Of a DNA stretch of 64,000 nt, positions 54,207 to 63,393 are shown piece after piece; within the stretch, counting starts at the first letter, position 1; every line of letters starts with the position of its first letter. Made by a program: the position numbers and the translations under genes. The stretch covers positions 1 to 64,000 of the forward strand of contig JBPOJB010000035.1 in assembly GCA_052034005.1 (NCBI GenBank), written 5' to 3'. The notes under the pieces were generated by a model that was not told the DNA's origin, ran no database searches, and saw nothing but the letters and a program-made list of their open reading frames with translations. This stretch comes from JAAYDI01 sp052034005 (GTDB taxonomy: Bacteria > Planctomycetota > Planctomycetia > Pirellulales > Pirellulaceae).

Positions 54207-54366
54207 CGCCCTGACGCGGCTTACCTCTGGTGATGCACGTCCGGCCGAGTTCCCGCCTGCCGGCGGGTCCGCTTCTGCAATGCGCGGTGGTTGTCCGTCC
54301 GTTTCGGCGGAGCGCTGTGTGGGACCTTCCGCGGGTGTCCCCCGTGCCGGCGGGGGGACGCGCACG

Positions 54367-54372
54367 TATAAT
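54367..54372 (+). promoter_or_regulatory. TATAAT -10 element ahead of the electron-transfer operon
   Basis: A perfect TATAAT about 37 nt before the GTG start at 54409. The -35 position is G/C-rich and does not match, so an activator may be needed. Confidence 0.4.
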
Positions 54373-54408
54373 GGAGCTCACGCACCCCTGGGCCTCTGGG
54401 AGTCGGAA

Positions 54409-55833
54409 GTGGATTGGCGGATCACAGACGCGGTCATCCCGACGATCGTCGCGGTAATCGGCGCCCTGCTCATCGGTGCGTGGATGGGCAGCCGTTCGCC
54501 GCATGCCTTCGCGCTCCGCCGACCGGGGCTCGATCAGCCGGCCGGGTCGGGTGGCGTATCCGAAGCGGGTCGGGGGGCGCCCGAGCCCGGCACGCCGCAG
54601 GTCGGTATCGGAGTGCCGTCGCAGGTGTTGGGCAGTTGGCCGTGGTTTCGCGGCCCGCAGTATGACGGCATCTCGCGCGACCCCACGCGACTGGCGCGCA
54701 GCTGGCCGGAATCCGGACCGCCGGTGCTCTGGACGCTCACGCTCGGTGAAGGGTATGCGGGCGCGGCCATCGAGGCGGGGTGTGCCTACGTCCTGGATTA
54801 CGACGAGCAGGCCAACGCGGATACGTTGCGCTGCCTGTCGCTGGACGACGGGCGCGAGATCTGGCGTAACGGTTACCCCGTGGAGGTCATGCGGAACCAC
54901 GGCATGTCGCGGACCGTGCCCGCGGTCGTGGACGATATGGTCATCACGATCGGGCCCCGCTGTCACGTGGCCTGCTGGGACGCGAAGACGGGCGACTGTC
55001 GGTGGCTGATCGATATGGCGATCGAGTACGGGACGGAAGTGCCGCGCTGGTACACGGGGCAATGCCCACTGGTCGACCAGGGTCGATTGATCCTGGCGCC
55101 GGCCGGGCCCAACGTCCTGCTGGCGGCAATCGACCTGGAGACCGGCCGGCCGCTGTGGCAGACGCCCAACACGCCCCAGCGCAAGATGACCCACGCATCG
55201 GTGGTGCCGCTGGAGTATCTAGGTCGCCGCATGTATGTCTACTGCTCGAGCAGTGCCGTGGTGGGCGTCTCGGCTGACGACGGGACCGAGTTGTGGCAGT
55301 CGACCGACTGGTTCGAGCAGTTCGCCCTGTCGCCCTCGCCGGTGGCCTTGCCGGACGGCAAGATCTTCTTGTGCAGCGGCTATGGCAACAAGGTCGGCGC
55401 GCTCATGCTGCAGATGCTGCCCGGGCCGGATGGAGTGCAGGTGCACCCGCTCTTGGAACTGGCCCCGAAGCAGTTCAACTCCGAGCAGCAGACGCCGATC
55501 CTTCTGGACGGACACCTGCTGGGGGTCCGCAAGCAGGACCGCGGCCGGCTCGTGTGCCTGGATCTGGAAGGGAAGGAGGTGTGGAACAGCGGCCAGGACC
55601 GTTTCGGTCACGGCCCGTACATGCTGGCCGACGGGGTGATCCTGGCGCTGAGCGGCGACGGGGAATTAGTGATGGCGGAGGCCAGCACAGTCGAGTATCG
55701 TCCTTTGGCGCGCTGCCAGGTGTTCGCGGACGGGCACGATGCCTGGGGCCCGATGGCCTTGGCCGGCGGACGCCTCATAGTCCGTGACATGACCCGGATG
55801 ACCTGCCTGAACCTCGCGGCGGCGGGAGAGTGA
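54409..55833 (+). CDS. Membrane-anchored PQQ-like beta-propeller protein
   Basis: 474 residues from GTG at 54409, just after GGGAG. A single N-terminal membrane helix (~7-27) is followed by an eight-bladed PQQ-like propeller: entry 'SWPWFRGPQYDGIS' and repeats 'LDYDEQANADTLRCLSLDDGREIWR', 'GRLILAPAGPNVLLAAIDLETGRPLWQ', 'VGVSADDGTELWQ' and 'RLVCLDLEGKEVWN'. The PQQ-binding Cys-Cys ring of alcohol dehydrogenases is not evident, so it may be a BamB/PQQ-like scaffold rather than a quinoprotein enzyme. First gene of the operon, 10 nt before the NHL-repeat gene. Confidence 0.82.
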   Translation: MDWRITDAVIPTIVAVIGALLIGAWMGSRSPHAFALRRPGLDQPAGSGGVSEAGRGAPEPGTPQVGIGVPSQVLGSWPWFRGPQYDGISRDPTRLARSWPESGPPVLWTLTLGEGYAGAAIEAGCAYVLDYDEQANADTLRCLSLDDGREIWRNGYPVEVMRNHGMSRTVPAVVDDMVITIGPRCHVACWDAKTGDCRWLIDMAIEYGTEVPRWYTGQCPLVDQGRLILAPAGPNVLLAAIDLETGRPLWQTPNTPQRKMTHASVVPLEYLGRRMYVYCSSSAVVGVSADDGTELWQSTDWFEQFALSPSPVALPDGKIFLCSGYGNKVGALMLQMLPGPDGVQVHPLLELAPKQFNSEQQTPILLDGHLLGVRKQDRGRLVCLDLEGKEVWNSGQDRFGHGPYMLADGVILALSGDGELVMAEASTVEYRPLARCQVFADGHDAWGPMALAGGRLIVRDMTRMTCLNLAAAGE

Positions 55834-55843
55834 GTTCAGCCCG

Positions 55844-56944
55844 ATGACAGAGATGGAAAGACAACCCGACGAACCGGCTGCTGCGCCGACGCCGACCGCT
55901 GGAGCTCGGCTGGTCCGCACGGTCATGATCGTGGTGATGCTGATCGCGCTGGCGGTGGGCCTGTTCGCGCTGGCTCGTCTGGACCTGGGAGACGAAAGCC
56001 GCGCGACGACATCGCCGCGATTTACACTGGATCTGCAGGCGCAGGTGCAGATTCCGCCTGACCGGATCGCCTATCGCCAGCAGTCGCAATTCAGCACGAC
56101 GCTGCAGGTGCCGCGGGCGCTGGCGGTGAGTTCCGACGGCACGATCCTGGTCGCGGGCGATCGAGCCATCGTGCGGCTGAGTGCCCAAGGGCAGGTCCTT
56201 GGGACCATCCCGCTCGAACAGGCGCCCACCTGCCTGGCGGTGGGCGGCGCGGGTGCCGGTGCCCCCGAGCAGATCTACGTGGGATGTGGGCGTCACGTGT
56301 CGGTCTTCAGCGCAGAGGGCGAGCCGGTCAGCCAGTGGCCCGACCTGGCGCCGTCCGCCGTGTTGACGGCGATCGCCGTCGGTCCGCAGCGCGTGTTCGT
56401 GGCGGACGCGGGTCAGCGGGTGGTCCATGTGTTGGATGCCGAGGGGCGTACGGTGGGTCGGATCGGTGCTGCGGACCCGGCACGTCACGCATCCGAGTTC
56501 ATCGTTCCGAGCCCTTATTTCGATCTGGCGATCGGTCCGGGCGAGCTGTTGTGGGTCGTCAATCCCGGCCTGCGCCGCGTTGAATCCTACACGGACGGCG
56601 GAGAGCTGCAATCGATGTGGGGCGAGTCGGGAAGCGGGTTAGCCGAGTTCTTCGGCTGCTGCAATCCGGCGCACTTGGCGCTGTTGCCCGACGGCCGGTT
56701 CGTCACCTCGGAGAAAGGGATCCCCCGCATCAAGGTCTATTCGGAGGCGGGCGAGTTCGAGCATGTCGTGGCCGGGCCCCGCGAGTTGGGCGTGAGCAGC
56801 TCGGCGCTGGTCGACGCCCGTGGCGATCGAGCTGAGCGTGTGTTCGACGTGGCCGTTGCGCCGGACGGATCCGTGTGCGTGCTGGATACGGGCGAGCGAG
56901 CGGTCCGCGTCTTCGTTCTTGGACAGCCGGAGGTGACACCGTAA
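55844..56944 (+). CDS. Membrane-anchored NHL-repeat beta-propeller protein
   Basis: 366 residues. A membrane helix lies at ~23-45 after a Pro/Ala-rich cytoplasmic tail. The rest is a six-bladed NHL propeller ('PRALAVSSDGTILVAGD', 'AVGPQRVFVADAGQRVVHVLD', 'FFGCCNPAHLALLPDGRFVTSEKGIPRIKVYSE', 'VFDVAVAPDGSVCVLDTGERAVRVF'). The 'GCCNP' loop has two adjacent Cys. It is thought to sit on the outer face of the inner membrane. Its stop TAA overlaps the ATG of the next gene by one base (TAATG), so translation is coupled. Confidence 0.8.
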   Translation: MTEMERQPDEPAAAPTPTAGARLVRTVMIVVMLIALAVGLFALARLDLGDESRATTSPRFTLDLQAQVQIPPDRIAYRQQSQFSTTLQVPRALAVSSDGTILVAGDRAIVRLSAQGQVLGTIPLEQAPTCLAVGGAGAGAPEQIYVGCGRHVSVFSAEGEPVSQWPDLAPSAVLTAIAVGPQRVFVADAGQRVVHVLDAEGRTVGRIGAADPARHASEFIVPSPYFDLAIGPGELLWVVNPGLRRVESYTDGGELQSMWGESGSGLAEFFGCCNPAHLALLPDGRFVTSEKGIPRIKVYSEAGEFEHVVAGPRELGVSSSALVDARGDRAERVFDVAVAPDGSVCVLDTGERAVRVFVLGQPEVTP

Positions 56945-57177
56945 TGAACCGTGATAGCATCCTGTTTGCCGACCGCCGCGCGTTCCTGGCGGGTTGTGCG
57001 CGCGCGGCGGTGTTGAGCGGCATCGCCGTGGCGGCCGGCGTGCTGGTCGGCCGTCGGCAGATCGGCGGCTGCCCGTACGGCACGTTTGCCTGTGCGGCCT
57101 GCGGCCGGGCCGCGTACTGCGCCCTGCCCGCGGCGGTGGCCGCGCGGCGCCGGCCGGCCAGACAGGAGATGCGCTGA
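56944..57177 (+). CDS. Tiny Tat-exported Cys-containing protein
   Basis: 77 residues, start overlapping the preceding stop. It has a Tat-type signal ('DRRAFLAGCARAAVLSGIAVAAGVLVGRR', beginning with Arg-Arg) and a short mature part with Cys in 'GGCPYGTFACAACGRAAYCALPA' (four closely spaced Cys after the signal). This may ligate a metal or form a disulphide, and it could be a small partner of the following ferredoxin. No known family. The stop overlaps the ferredoxin start (TGATG). Confidence 0.65.
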   Translation: MNRDSILFADRRAFLAGCARAAVLSGIAVAAGVLVGRRQIGGCPYGTFACAACGRAAYCALPAAVAARRRPARQEMR

Positions 57178-57824
57178 TGGCCGAGCAGAAGCCGCTCGAT
57201 CGGCGTCGTTTCCTGATGGACTCAGTCCGCGTAGCCGGCGTGATGACCTTGGGCACGGGGCTGGGGTTCCTGGCCGGGGCCCGCGGCCGCGCTTCGGAAC
57301 TGCGCTGGCAGATTGATCCGGACAAGTGCGTCGGGTGCGACAAGTGCGCCACTCACTGCGTGCTGGACCAATCGGCGGTCCGGTGCGTGCAGTGTTTCGA
57401 CATGTGTGGGTATTGCGACATCTGCACGGGCTATCTCGACACGCAGTACCAGAACGTGGACACGGCGGCCGAGAACCAGTTGTGCCCGACCGGCGCGATC
57501 GTGCGCACGCTGATCGAGGAGAAGGCGGGCCAGCGGTTCTACGAGTACACGATCACGCTCGCCCAGTGCATCGGGTGCGGCTTGTGCGTGAAGGGCTGTG
57601 CCCTCATGAACGGTTCGCTGTATCTGCAGGTGATGCAGGACTTGTGCGTGAATTGCAACGAGTGTGCGATCGCCGTCGCATGTCCCAGTCTCGCGTTCGA
57701 CCGGGTGCCGATGGAGACGCCTTACCGCCTCAAGGGCCAGGCCCTGACCCTGCTGCGTCAGAAAGCCGCCGATCCGGCGAACGTGGCCACCCGCGCGCTT
57801 CTGCAACAGGTGTATCAACCATGA
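57177..57824 (+). CDS. Tat-exported polyferredoxin (NapG/MauM-like)
   Basis: 215 residues. A Tat signal 'DRRRFLMDSVRVAGVMTLGTG' lies at ~8-29. Cys motifs are numerous: CVGCDKCATHC, CVQCFDMCGYCDIC, LCPTGAI, CIGCGLCVKGC and CVNCNECAIAVACP, enough for about four 4Fe-4S clusters. One motif lacks the usual final Pro ('CATHC') and one has extended spacing (C-x5-C-P). It resembles MauM/NapG ferredoxins that pair with NapH-like membrane proteins, and the next gene is exactly that. Acts outside the cytoplasm in electron transfer. Overlaps the next start (ATGA). Confidence 0.85.
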   Translation: MAEQKPLDRRRFLMDSVRVAGVMTLGTGLGFLAGARGRASELRWQIDPDKCVGCDKCATHCVLDQSAVRCVQCFDMCGYCDICTGYLDTQYQNVDTAAENQLCPTGAIVRTLIEEKAGQRFYEYTITLAQCIGCGLCVKGCALMNGSLYLQVMQDLCVNCNECAIAVACPSLAFDRVPMETPYRLKGQALTLLRQKAADPANVATRALLQQVYQP

Positions 57825-59134
57825 AAGCGCCGGTCTGGGCCGTACTTGCTTGTGGAGTCGCGTGGTTGTGGGCAACCGCCGCAGCCGCCGACGTGATCCC
57901 GACGCCCACGTTCTCGAACCATGCGATTCCGACGGCCGAGGTGCCGCACGGGGACGCCTCCTGCTGGCAGTGGGTGGATGTGGGGCTGCTGCTGGCGGCG
58001 CTCGGGCTGTCGACCTATTTCGCGCACGTCAGCCGCTCACGCCGCCACATGCTCGTGCTGACGGTCGCCTGCCTGGTCTGGTTCGGCTTCGTCCGCGACG
58101 GCTGCATCTGTTCGGTCGGATCGCTTCAGAATGTGGCGTTGGCGCTCGGGAACGCGGGCTACGTGATCCCGTTGACGGTCGTCGCGTTCTTCCTCCTGCC
58201 GCTGCTGTTCACCACCTTCTTCGGGCGCACGTTCTGTGCCAGCGTCTGTCCGCTCGGCGCCGTCCAGGAGGTGGTGGCAGTCCGGTCGTTGAAGGTGCCG
58301 CGCTGGCTGGACGAATCGCTGGGGCTCATTCCTTACTTCTATCTTGGTGCGGCGGTGATCTTCGCGGCCACGGACACGGCATTCATCGTCTGCCGCTACG
58401 ACCCGTTCGTCGCCTTCTTCCGGCTGGGCGGGAACGCCGACATGCTGGTGTTCAGCACCTGCGTCCTGATCGTCGCGGTCGTGGTGGGCCGGCCGTATTG
58501 CCGCTACCTGTGCCCGTACGGCGCGCTGCTGGCGCTGTTGTCGCGTCTGGCCAAATGGCATTTGCGCATCGTGCCCGGCGACTGCATCAAGTGCCGGTTG
58601 TGCGAAGAGGCGTGTCCCTACGGGGCGATCTATCCGCCGACGGTGCCGCAGGCGGCTCCGGAGCGGGCGCGGGGCAGGCGGCGACTGTTGTGGGTCTTTG
58701 CCGCCGCGCCCGTCGCGACCGTGTTGCTGGCCTGGTTGGGCACCTGGTGGGCTGTGCCGCTGTCGCGGTTCCACCCGACCGTGCGGCTGGCCGAACAGAT
58801 ACAGCTGGAGGAGGCCGGCCTGGCCGAGAAAGGCAAGACCGACGCCAGCGATGCCTACCGCAACACCGGTCAACCGCTCGAATTGCTCTTTGACGGGGCG
58901 CGGGCGTGGCAGCGGCGGTTCGTGTGGATCGGCGGCGCACTGGGCGCCTGGGCCGGCCTGGTGCTGAGCGTCAAGCTGGTGCAGTTGTCGATTCGCCGCC
59001 GCCGTGAAGACTATCACCCGCAGCGGTCCAGCTGTGTGTCCTGCGGACGCTGTTTCAAATCGTGTCCGGTGGAGCTCGTGCGGTTGGGACTGATCCAGGA
59101 CGTCTCCGAGATGGTGAAGGAGACGCCCGGATGA
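57821..59134 (+). CDS. NapH-like membrane ferredoxin
   Basis: 437 residues, ATG overlapping the previous stop. A signal-like first helix and about six transmembrane segments alternate with two conserved CxxxCP motifs, 'CASVCPLGAVQE' and 'CRYLCPYGALLAL'. A CxxCxxCxxxCP ferredoxin motif 'CIKCRLCEEACPYGAIYP' follows on the cytoplasmic side. The C-terminal motif is 'CVSCGRCFKSCPVELV'. A further 'RDGCICSVGSLQNV' is seen after TM2. This is the NapH/NosR/RdxA-type quinol-oxidising polyferredoxin plan. It should move electrons across the membrane between quinol and the exported ferredoxin upstream. Confidence 0.87.
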   Translation: MKAPVWAVLACGVAWLWATAAAADVIPTPTFSNHAIPTAEVPHGDASCWQWVDVGLLLAALGLSTYFAHVSRSRRHMLVLTVACLVWFGFVRDGCICSVGSLQNVALALGNAGYVIPLTVVAFFLLPLLFTTFFGRTFCASVCPLGAVQEVVAVRSLKVPRWLDESLGLIPYFYLGAAVIFAATDTAFIVCRYDPFVAFFRLGGNADMLVFSTCVLIVAVVVGRPYCRYLCPYGALLALLSRLAKWHLRIVPGDCIKCRLCEEACPYGAIYPPTVPQAAPERARGRRRLLWVFAAAPVATVLLAWLGTWWAVPLSRFHPTVRLAEQIQLEEAGLAEKGKTDASDAYRNTGQPLELLFDGARAWQRRFVWIGGALGAWAGLVLSVKLVQLSIRRRREDYHPQRSSCVSCGRCFKSCPVELVRLGLIQDVSEMVKETPG

Positions 59135-60972
59135 GCATCACCGTCCGTTATCCGACGCTGCTGGGGACTGCGATCGTGGCCACGGTCTTCTCGTTGATCG
59201 TGGGCGCCCTGATGGCCCTCGACTTCGTCCAACGCGGCCAGTACGAGCTGTTCGACACGCCGGAATTCCTGGCACTCAAGGCGCAGCTCCACGAGCAGCC
59301 GGGCAATGCCGAGCTGCAGGAGCAGATCCGCGAGTTGGATCTCCAGCTGCGTGACACCTATTTCCGCAACCGCCGGTTCATGGCGGTCGGCATGTACCTG
59401 CTGATCGGCGGCGTGGCGCTGGCGCTGATCACGGCGCGGTGGGCGGTGTCCGTGCGCGGCGCGACCTATCAGCCCGCGCCGGTGGATCCGGCAGTGGATG
59501 TCGAATCGCGCGTGCAGCGTAATGCCCGGTGGGCGGCAGTCGGCCTGGTGATGATCATGGTGGCCGTGCTGTGCGGGTTTGCGATCTTCACCGAGCCGGT
59601 CGGGCAGCACGGGACAGCGCAACGGCCGCCCACACTGGCCGCAGCATCACCGGGGCCCGCGCCGACCGATTCGGGCGACGCCGAACAAGCCGCCCGGACG
59701 CCGCCCGCGTCGCCCACCGAGGCGGGTCAGCCGGCGGAACCGGCGGCGGCGCTGCCGTCCTATGATGAATACCTGCAGCAGTGGCCCCGATTTCGCGGAC
59801 CGACCGGTTCCGGCGTGTCCCGCTTCACGGACGTGCCGACCCAGTGGAGCGTGCCGGACAACGCGGGGATCCTGTGGAAGACGGCCGTGCCGCTGCCGGG
59901 CGCCAACTCGCCCGTCGTGTGGGGCCGGCACGTCCTGGTGTCGGGCGCCACGGCCGATGAGCAGGCGGTGTTCTGCTACGACGCCGCGAGCGGTCGGCAG
60001 CTGTGGCGCCACGATCTGACTCCGACCAGGCCGGCGGACGGCAAGGAACTGGAAGTGATGGAGGCGACAGGTTACGCGGCGCCGACGATGGCCACCGACG
60101 GGCTGCGGGCCTACGCGATCTTCGCGACGGGCGACGTGGTGGCGGTGAGCCTGGAGGGGCAGGAGCTGTGGCACCGGAACCTGGGAATTCCGAAGAACCA
60201 CTACGGTCACGCCAGCTCGCTGGCCACGTACAACGATCTGCTGATCATCCAGCTCGACCAGGGCCAGGCATCGGACGGGCTGTCGCGACTCCTGGCCCTT
60301 CACGGCGCCACGGGTGCCGTGGCTTGGGAAGTGAAACGCGAGGTCCCCTGCAGCTGGGCCTCGCCGATCGTCGTGCAGCACGATGACCGGTGGATGGTCA
60401 TCACCTGCGTCAATCCCTGGGTGATCGCCTATTCACCCGCGGACGGCAGCGAGCTCTGGCGCGCCAAATGCCTGGGCGGTGAAGTCGGACCGTCGCCCGT
60501 GTGCGTGGACGGCGTGGCGTACGTTGCCAACGAGTCGAGCGACACGGCCGCGGTCCGCGTGGACGGGTCGGGAGATGTCACCGGCACGCACATCTTGTGG
60601 ACGACGGACATTGACGTGCCGGACGTCGTCAGCCCGCTCGTGACGGATCAATACGTGTTGTTGACGGTCCACGGCGTGCTGGCCGCCTTCGAGCGCGCGG
60701 CGGGGGACGCGGCTGCCGACGGCGAGCCGCGTGAGCCGCTGTGGGAAGAGGACCTGTCGGCGGAGGTTTACTCGTCGCCGAGCCAAGTCGGGGACCTGGT
60801 TTACTTGTTCTCCGACGAGGGCAAGGCCTGGATCGTCCGGCCGGCGGCAGACGCGTGCCAGCGTGTCGGCGAGTTGGAGATGGGCGAGCCGGTGCGGACG
60901 AGTCCGGCGTTCCAGCCGGGCCGGATCTACATCCGCGGGGAGGAACACCTGTTTTGCATCGGGGCGCAGTGA
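59131..60972 (+). CDS. Second membrane-anchored PQQ-like beta-propeller protein
   Basis: 613 residues, overlapping the previous stop by 4 nt. Three membrane helices (~10-32, ~88-108, ~132-152) surround an alpha-helical 'LKAQLHEQPGNAELQEQIRELDLQLRDTY' cytoplasmic/periplasmic segment. A Pro/Ala linker leads to a PQQ-like propeller with entry 'QWPRFRGPTGSGVSRF' and repeats 'VFCYDAASGRQLWR', 'VVAVSLEGQELWH', 'LLALHGATGAVAWE' and 'VIAYSPADGSELWR'. Like the first propeller it lacks a visible quinoprotein catalytic ring. It is the sixth gene of the coupled set and 37 nt before the NuoEF-like gene. Confidence 0.83.
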   Translation: MSITVRYPTLLGTAIVATVFSLIVGALMALDFVQRGQYELFDTPEFLALKAQLHEQPGNAELQEQIRELDLQLRDTYFRNRRFMAVGMYLLIGGVALALITARWAVSVRGATYQPAPVDPAVDVESRVQRNARWAAVGLVMIMVAVLCGFAIFTEPVGQHGTAQRPPTLAAASPGPAPTDSGDAEQAARTPPASPTEAGQPAEPAAALPSYDEYLQQWPRFRGPTGSGVSRFTDVPTQWSVPDNAGILWKTAVPLPGANSPVVWGRHVLVSGATADEQAVFCYDAASGRQLWRHDLTPTRPADGKELEVMEATGYAAPTMATDGLRAYAIFATGDVVAVSLEGQELWHRNLGIPKNHYGHASSLATYNDLLIIQLDQGQASDGLSRLLALHGATGAVAWEVKREVPCSWASPIVVQHDDRWMVITCVNPWVIAYSPADGSELWRAKCLGGEVGPSPVCVDGVAYVANESSDTAAVRVDGSGDVTGTHILWTTDIDVPDVVSPLVTDQYVLLTVHGVLAAFERAAGDAAADGEPREPLWEEDLSAEVYSSPSQVGDLVYLFSDEGKAWIVRPAADACQRVGELEMGEPVRTSPAFQPGRIYIRGEEHLFCIGAQ

Positions 60973-61009
60973 ACCGGACCATGAATGCCGCCAGGACAGC
61001 GACACGCAG

Positions 61010-63367
61010 ATGATCGTATCCGAGCTTGACTTGAGTTGCGTCGACCAGATCGTGGCCCAGTGCGGGACGCGGCGGGAGTCCGTGGTTGCGATCTTGCAGG
61101 CCATCCAGCGCCACTACCGTTACCTTCCGCAGGACGCATTGCGCCGGGTCTGTGAACTGACGGAGATCACTCCGGCCGACATCACGGGTGTCTCGACCTT
61201 CTACACCCATTTCCGCCACCAGCCGGTGGGCAGGCATGCGATCCATGTCTGCCGGGGCACGGCGTGCCATGTGAAAGGCGCGGAGCTGGTCCAGGACGCC
61301 ATCGCGCTGCATCTGGGACTGCAGCCCGGCCAGGACACGGACGCGGCGGGCGAATTCACGGTCGAGCCGGTCGCCTGCCTCGGCTGCTGCACGCTCGCGC
61401 CGGTCGTGCGGATCGACGATGTGACGTACGGGCGCGTGACGCCGCGCAGCGCGCCGCAAGTGATCACGGAGGCGCTGCGGTCGAACGCCGCGCCGCCTGC
61501 GCCCCCGCCGCCGACAGTCGACGCTCGGCTGAACGAGCAGGGTGAGATCCGCATCGGGCTGGGCTCCTGCTGCCAGGCGCAGGGCAGTAGCAAGGTGCAT
61601 GACGAGATCCTGACGGTCTTGCATGAGTCGGGCGCGTCGGCCGCCGTGAAGTGCGTGGGCTGCATCGGCATGTGCCATCAGACCCCCTTGATGCAACTGG
61701 TGACGCCGGACGGGGAATCGCGGTTCTTCTCGCACGTCCAGCCGCAGGACGTGCGCCGCATCGTGCTGGACCACTTCCGACCCAGAGGGCTCATCCGCAG
61801 CCTGCGCTATCGCCTGTCGCGATGGCTGGACGAGTTCCATTCCGACGAAGAACCGGATCCGGTGGTCTCCCAGGCCCTGGACGTGCGCGAACAAGCGGTG
61901 TGTGCGTTCCTGGGGCCGCAGCGGCATATCGCCACGGAGCTCTGTGGCACGTTGGACCCGCTGGATCTGGATGAGTACCTGCGGCATGACGGTTTCGTGG
62001 CGCTGCGCCGCTGTCTGGAGGAGCACACCCCCGAGACGATCGTGGAAGAGGTTCGCCGCAGCGGGCTGCGCGGGCGCGGCGGCGGCGGGTTCCCGACCTA
62101 CATCAAATGGCACAAGGCACGGGAAGCGCCCGGCGCCACGAAGTACGTGGTCTGCAATGGCGACGAAGGCGACCCGGGCGCCTTCATGGACCGCATGCTG
62201 CTGGAGTCCTTCCCCTACCGTGTGATCGAGGGCATGGCGATCGCGGCGCGTGCCATTGGCGCGCGGGAGGCGATCTTCTACATCCGCGACGAGTACCCTT
62301 TGGCGGTTACGCGGATCCGCGAGGCGATCGCGCGGTGCGAGCGGCGCGGCCTGATCGGCGACGGCGTGCTGGGCAGCGACCTGCAGGTGCGGTTCCGCAT
62401 CATGGAGGGCGCCGGCGCGTTCATTTGCGGCGAGGAGACGGCGCTGATCAACTCGCTTGAAGGCCGTCGGGGCACGCCGACCCTGCGCCCGCCCTATCCG
62501 GTCGAGTCGGGGCTCTGGGACCGCCCCACCCTGATCAACAATGTCGAGACGCTGGCGTGCCTGGCCTGGATCTTCCGACACGGCGGCGAGGAGTTCGCGA
62601 AGCTGGGCACGGGCACGAGCAAAGGCACCAAGGTGTTCGCCCTGGCTGGCAAGGTCCAGCGCGGCGGGCTCATCGAGGTGCCGATGGGCGTCACGCTCCG
62701 CCAGATCGTCGACGACATCGGGGGCGGCGTGTTGCCAGGGCGCCAATTCAAGGCGGTGCAGGTGGGTGGTCCGTCCGGCGGTTGCGTGCCCGCCGCGCTG
62801 GCCGACACGCCGGTCGACTACGAGGCGCTGGTGCAGGTCGGCGCCATCATGGGGAGCGGCGGACTGGTCGTGCTCGACAACACCGACTGCATGGTCGACA
62901 TCGCCCGCTACTTCCTGCGCTTCACCCAGGACCAGTCGTGCGGCAAGTGCACGTTCTGCCGGATCGGCACCAAGCGGATGCTCGAGATCATGGACCGGAT
63001 CTGCACCGGGCACGGCCGGGCCGGGGACTTGGAGGTGCTCGAACAACTGGCGCGCCGCGTCGTGGCGGGCAGCATCTGTGGGCTGGGCAAGACGGCGCCC
63101 AACCCCGTGCTGTCGACGCTCAAGTACTTCCGCGAGGAGTACGAAGCCCACTTGCAGGGCCGCTGCCCGGCCGGGCGCTGCACCGCCCTGATCCGTTACG
63201 AGATCAACCAGTCCTGCATCGGCTGCACGCTCTGCGCGCAGCATTGCCCCGTCGATGCCATCCCGATGACCCCGTATCGCCGGCACTGGATCAACATGGA
63301 TCTCTGCACGCGTTGTGACACCTGCCGGCAAGTCTGTCCGGAACAGGCCGTGGATGTCGTTTCGTAA
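61010..63367 (+). CDS. NuoE-NuoF/HydB-like fusion (NAD(P)H- or H2-type diaphorase module)
   Basis: 785 residues from the ATG at 61010. Residues ~1-155 are a NuoE-type thioredoxin-like [2Fe-2S] domain (C81 and C86, then C123 and C127 of 'CLGCC'). Residues ~165-255 are a second thioredoxin-like Cys domain ('SCCQAQGS', 'CVGCIGMCHQTP'), as at the N-terminus of HydB-like subunits. Residues ~290-700 are the NuoF core: GRGGGGFP (355-362), FMN/NADH-binding 'CNGDEGDPGAFMDR' and 'GAGAFICGEETALI', and the N3 4Fe-4S ligands C644, C647, C650 and C690. Two further 4Fe-4S motifs end the protein ('CIGCTLCAQHCPVDAI', 'CTRCDTCRQVCPEQAV'). Reminiscent of electron-bifurcating or NAD-linked hydrogenase/formate dehydrogenase subunits. 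Confidence 0.92.
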   Translation: MIVSELDLSCVDQIVAQCGTRRESVVAILQAIQRHYRYLPQDALRRVCELTEITPADITGVSTFYTHFRHQPVGRHAIHVCRGTACHVKGAELVQDAIALHLGLQPGQDTDAAGEFTVEPVACLGCCTLAPVVRIDDVTYGRVTPRSAPQVITEALRSNAAPPAPPPPTVDARLNEQGEIRIGLGSCCQAQGSSKVHDEILTVLHESGASAAVKCVGCIGMCHQTPLMQLVTPDGESRFFSHVQPQDVRRIVLDHFRPRGLIRSLRYRLSRWLDEFHSDEEPDPVVSQALDVREQAVCAFLGPQRHIATELCGTLDPLDLDEYLRHDGFVALRRCLEEHTPETIVEEVRRSGLRGRGGGGFPTYIKWHKAREAPGATKYVVCNGDEGDPGAFMDRMLLESFPYRVIEGMAIAARAIGAREAIFYIRDEYPLAVTRIREAIARCERRGLIGDGVLGSDLQVRFRIMEGAGAFICGEETALINSLEGRRGTPTLRPPYPVESGLWDRPTLINNVETLACLAWIFRHGGEEFAKLGTGTSKGTKVFALAGKVQRGGLIEVPMGVTLRQIVDDIGGGVLPGRQFKAVQVGGPSGGCVPAALADTPVDYEALVQVGAIMGSGGLVVLDNTDCMVDIARYFLRFTQDQSCGKCTFCRIGTKRMLEIMDRICTGHGRAGDLEVLEQLARRVVAGSICGLGKTAPNPVLSTLKYFREEYEAHLQGRCPAGRCTALIRYEINQSCIGCTLCAQHCPVDAIPMTPYRRHWINMDLCTRCDTCRQVCPEQAVDVVS

Positions 63368-63393
63368 CCCCCTTTCGCCGACAACAGACGCAC

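Noticed and set aside
60629..63331. A 900-codon frame antisense to the NuoEF-like gene
   Set aside because: Shadow of the sense gene with conserved Fe-S and FMN motifs.
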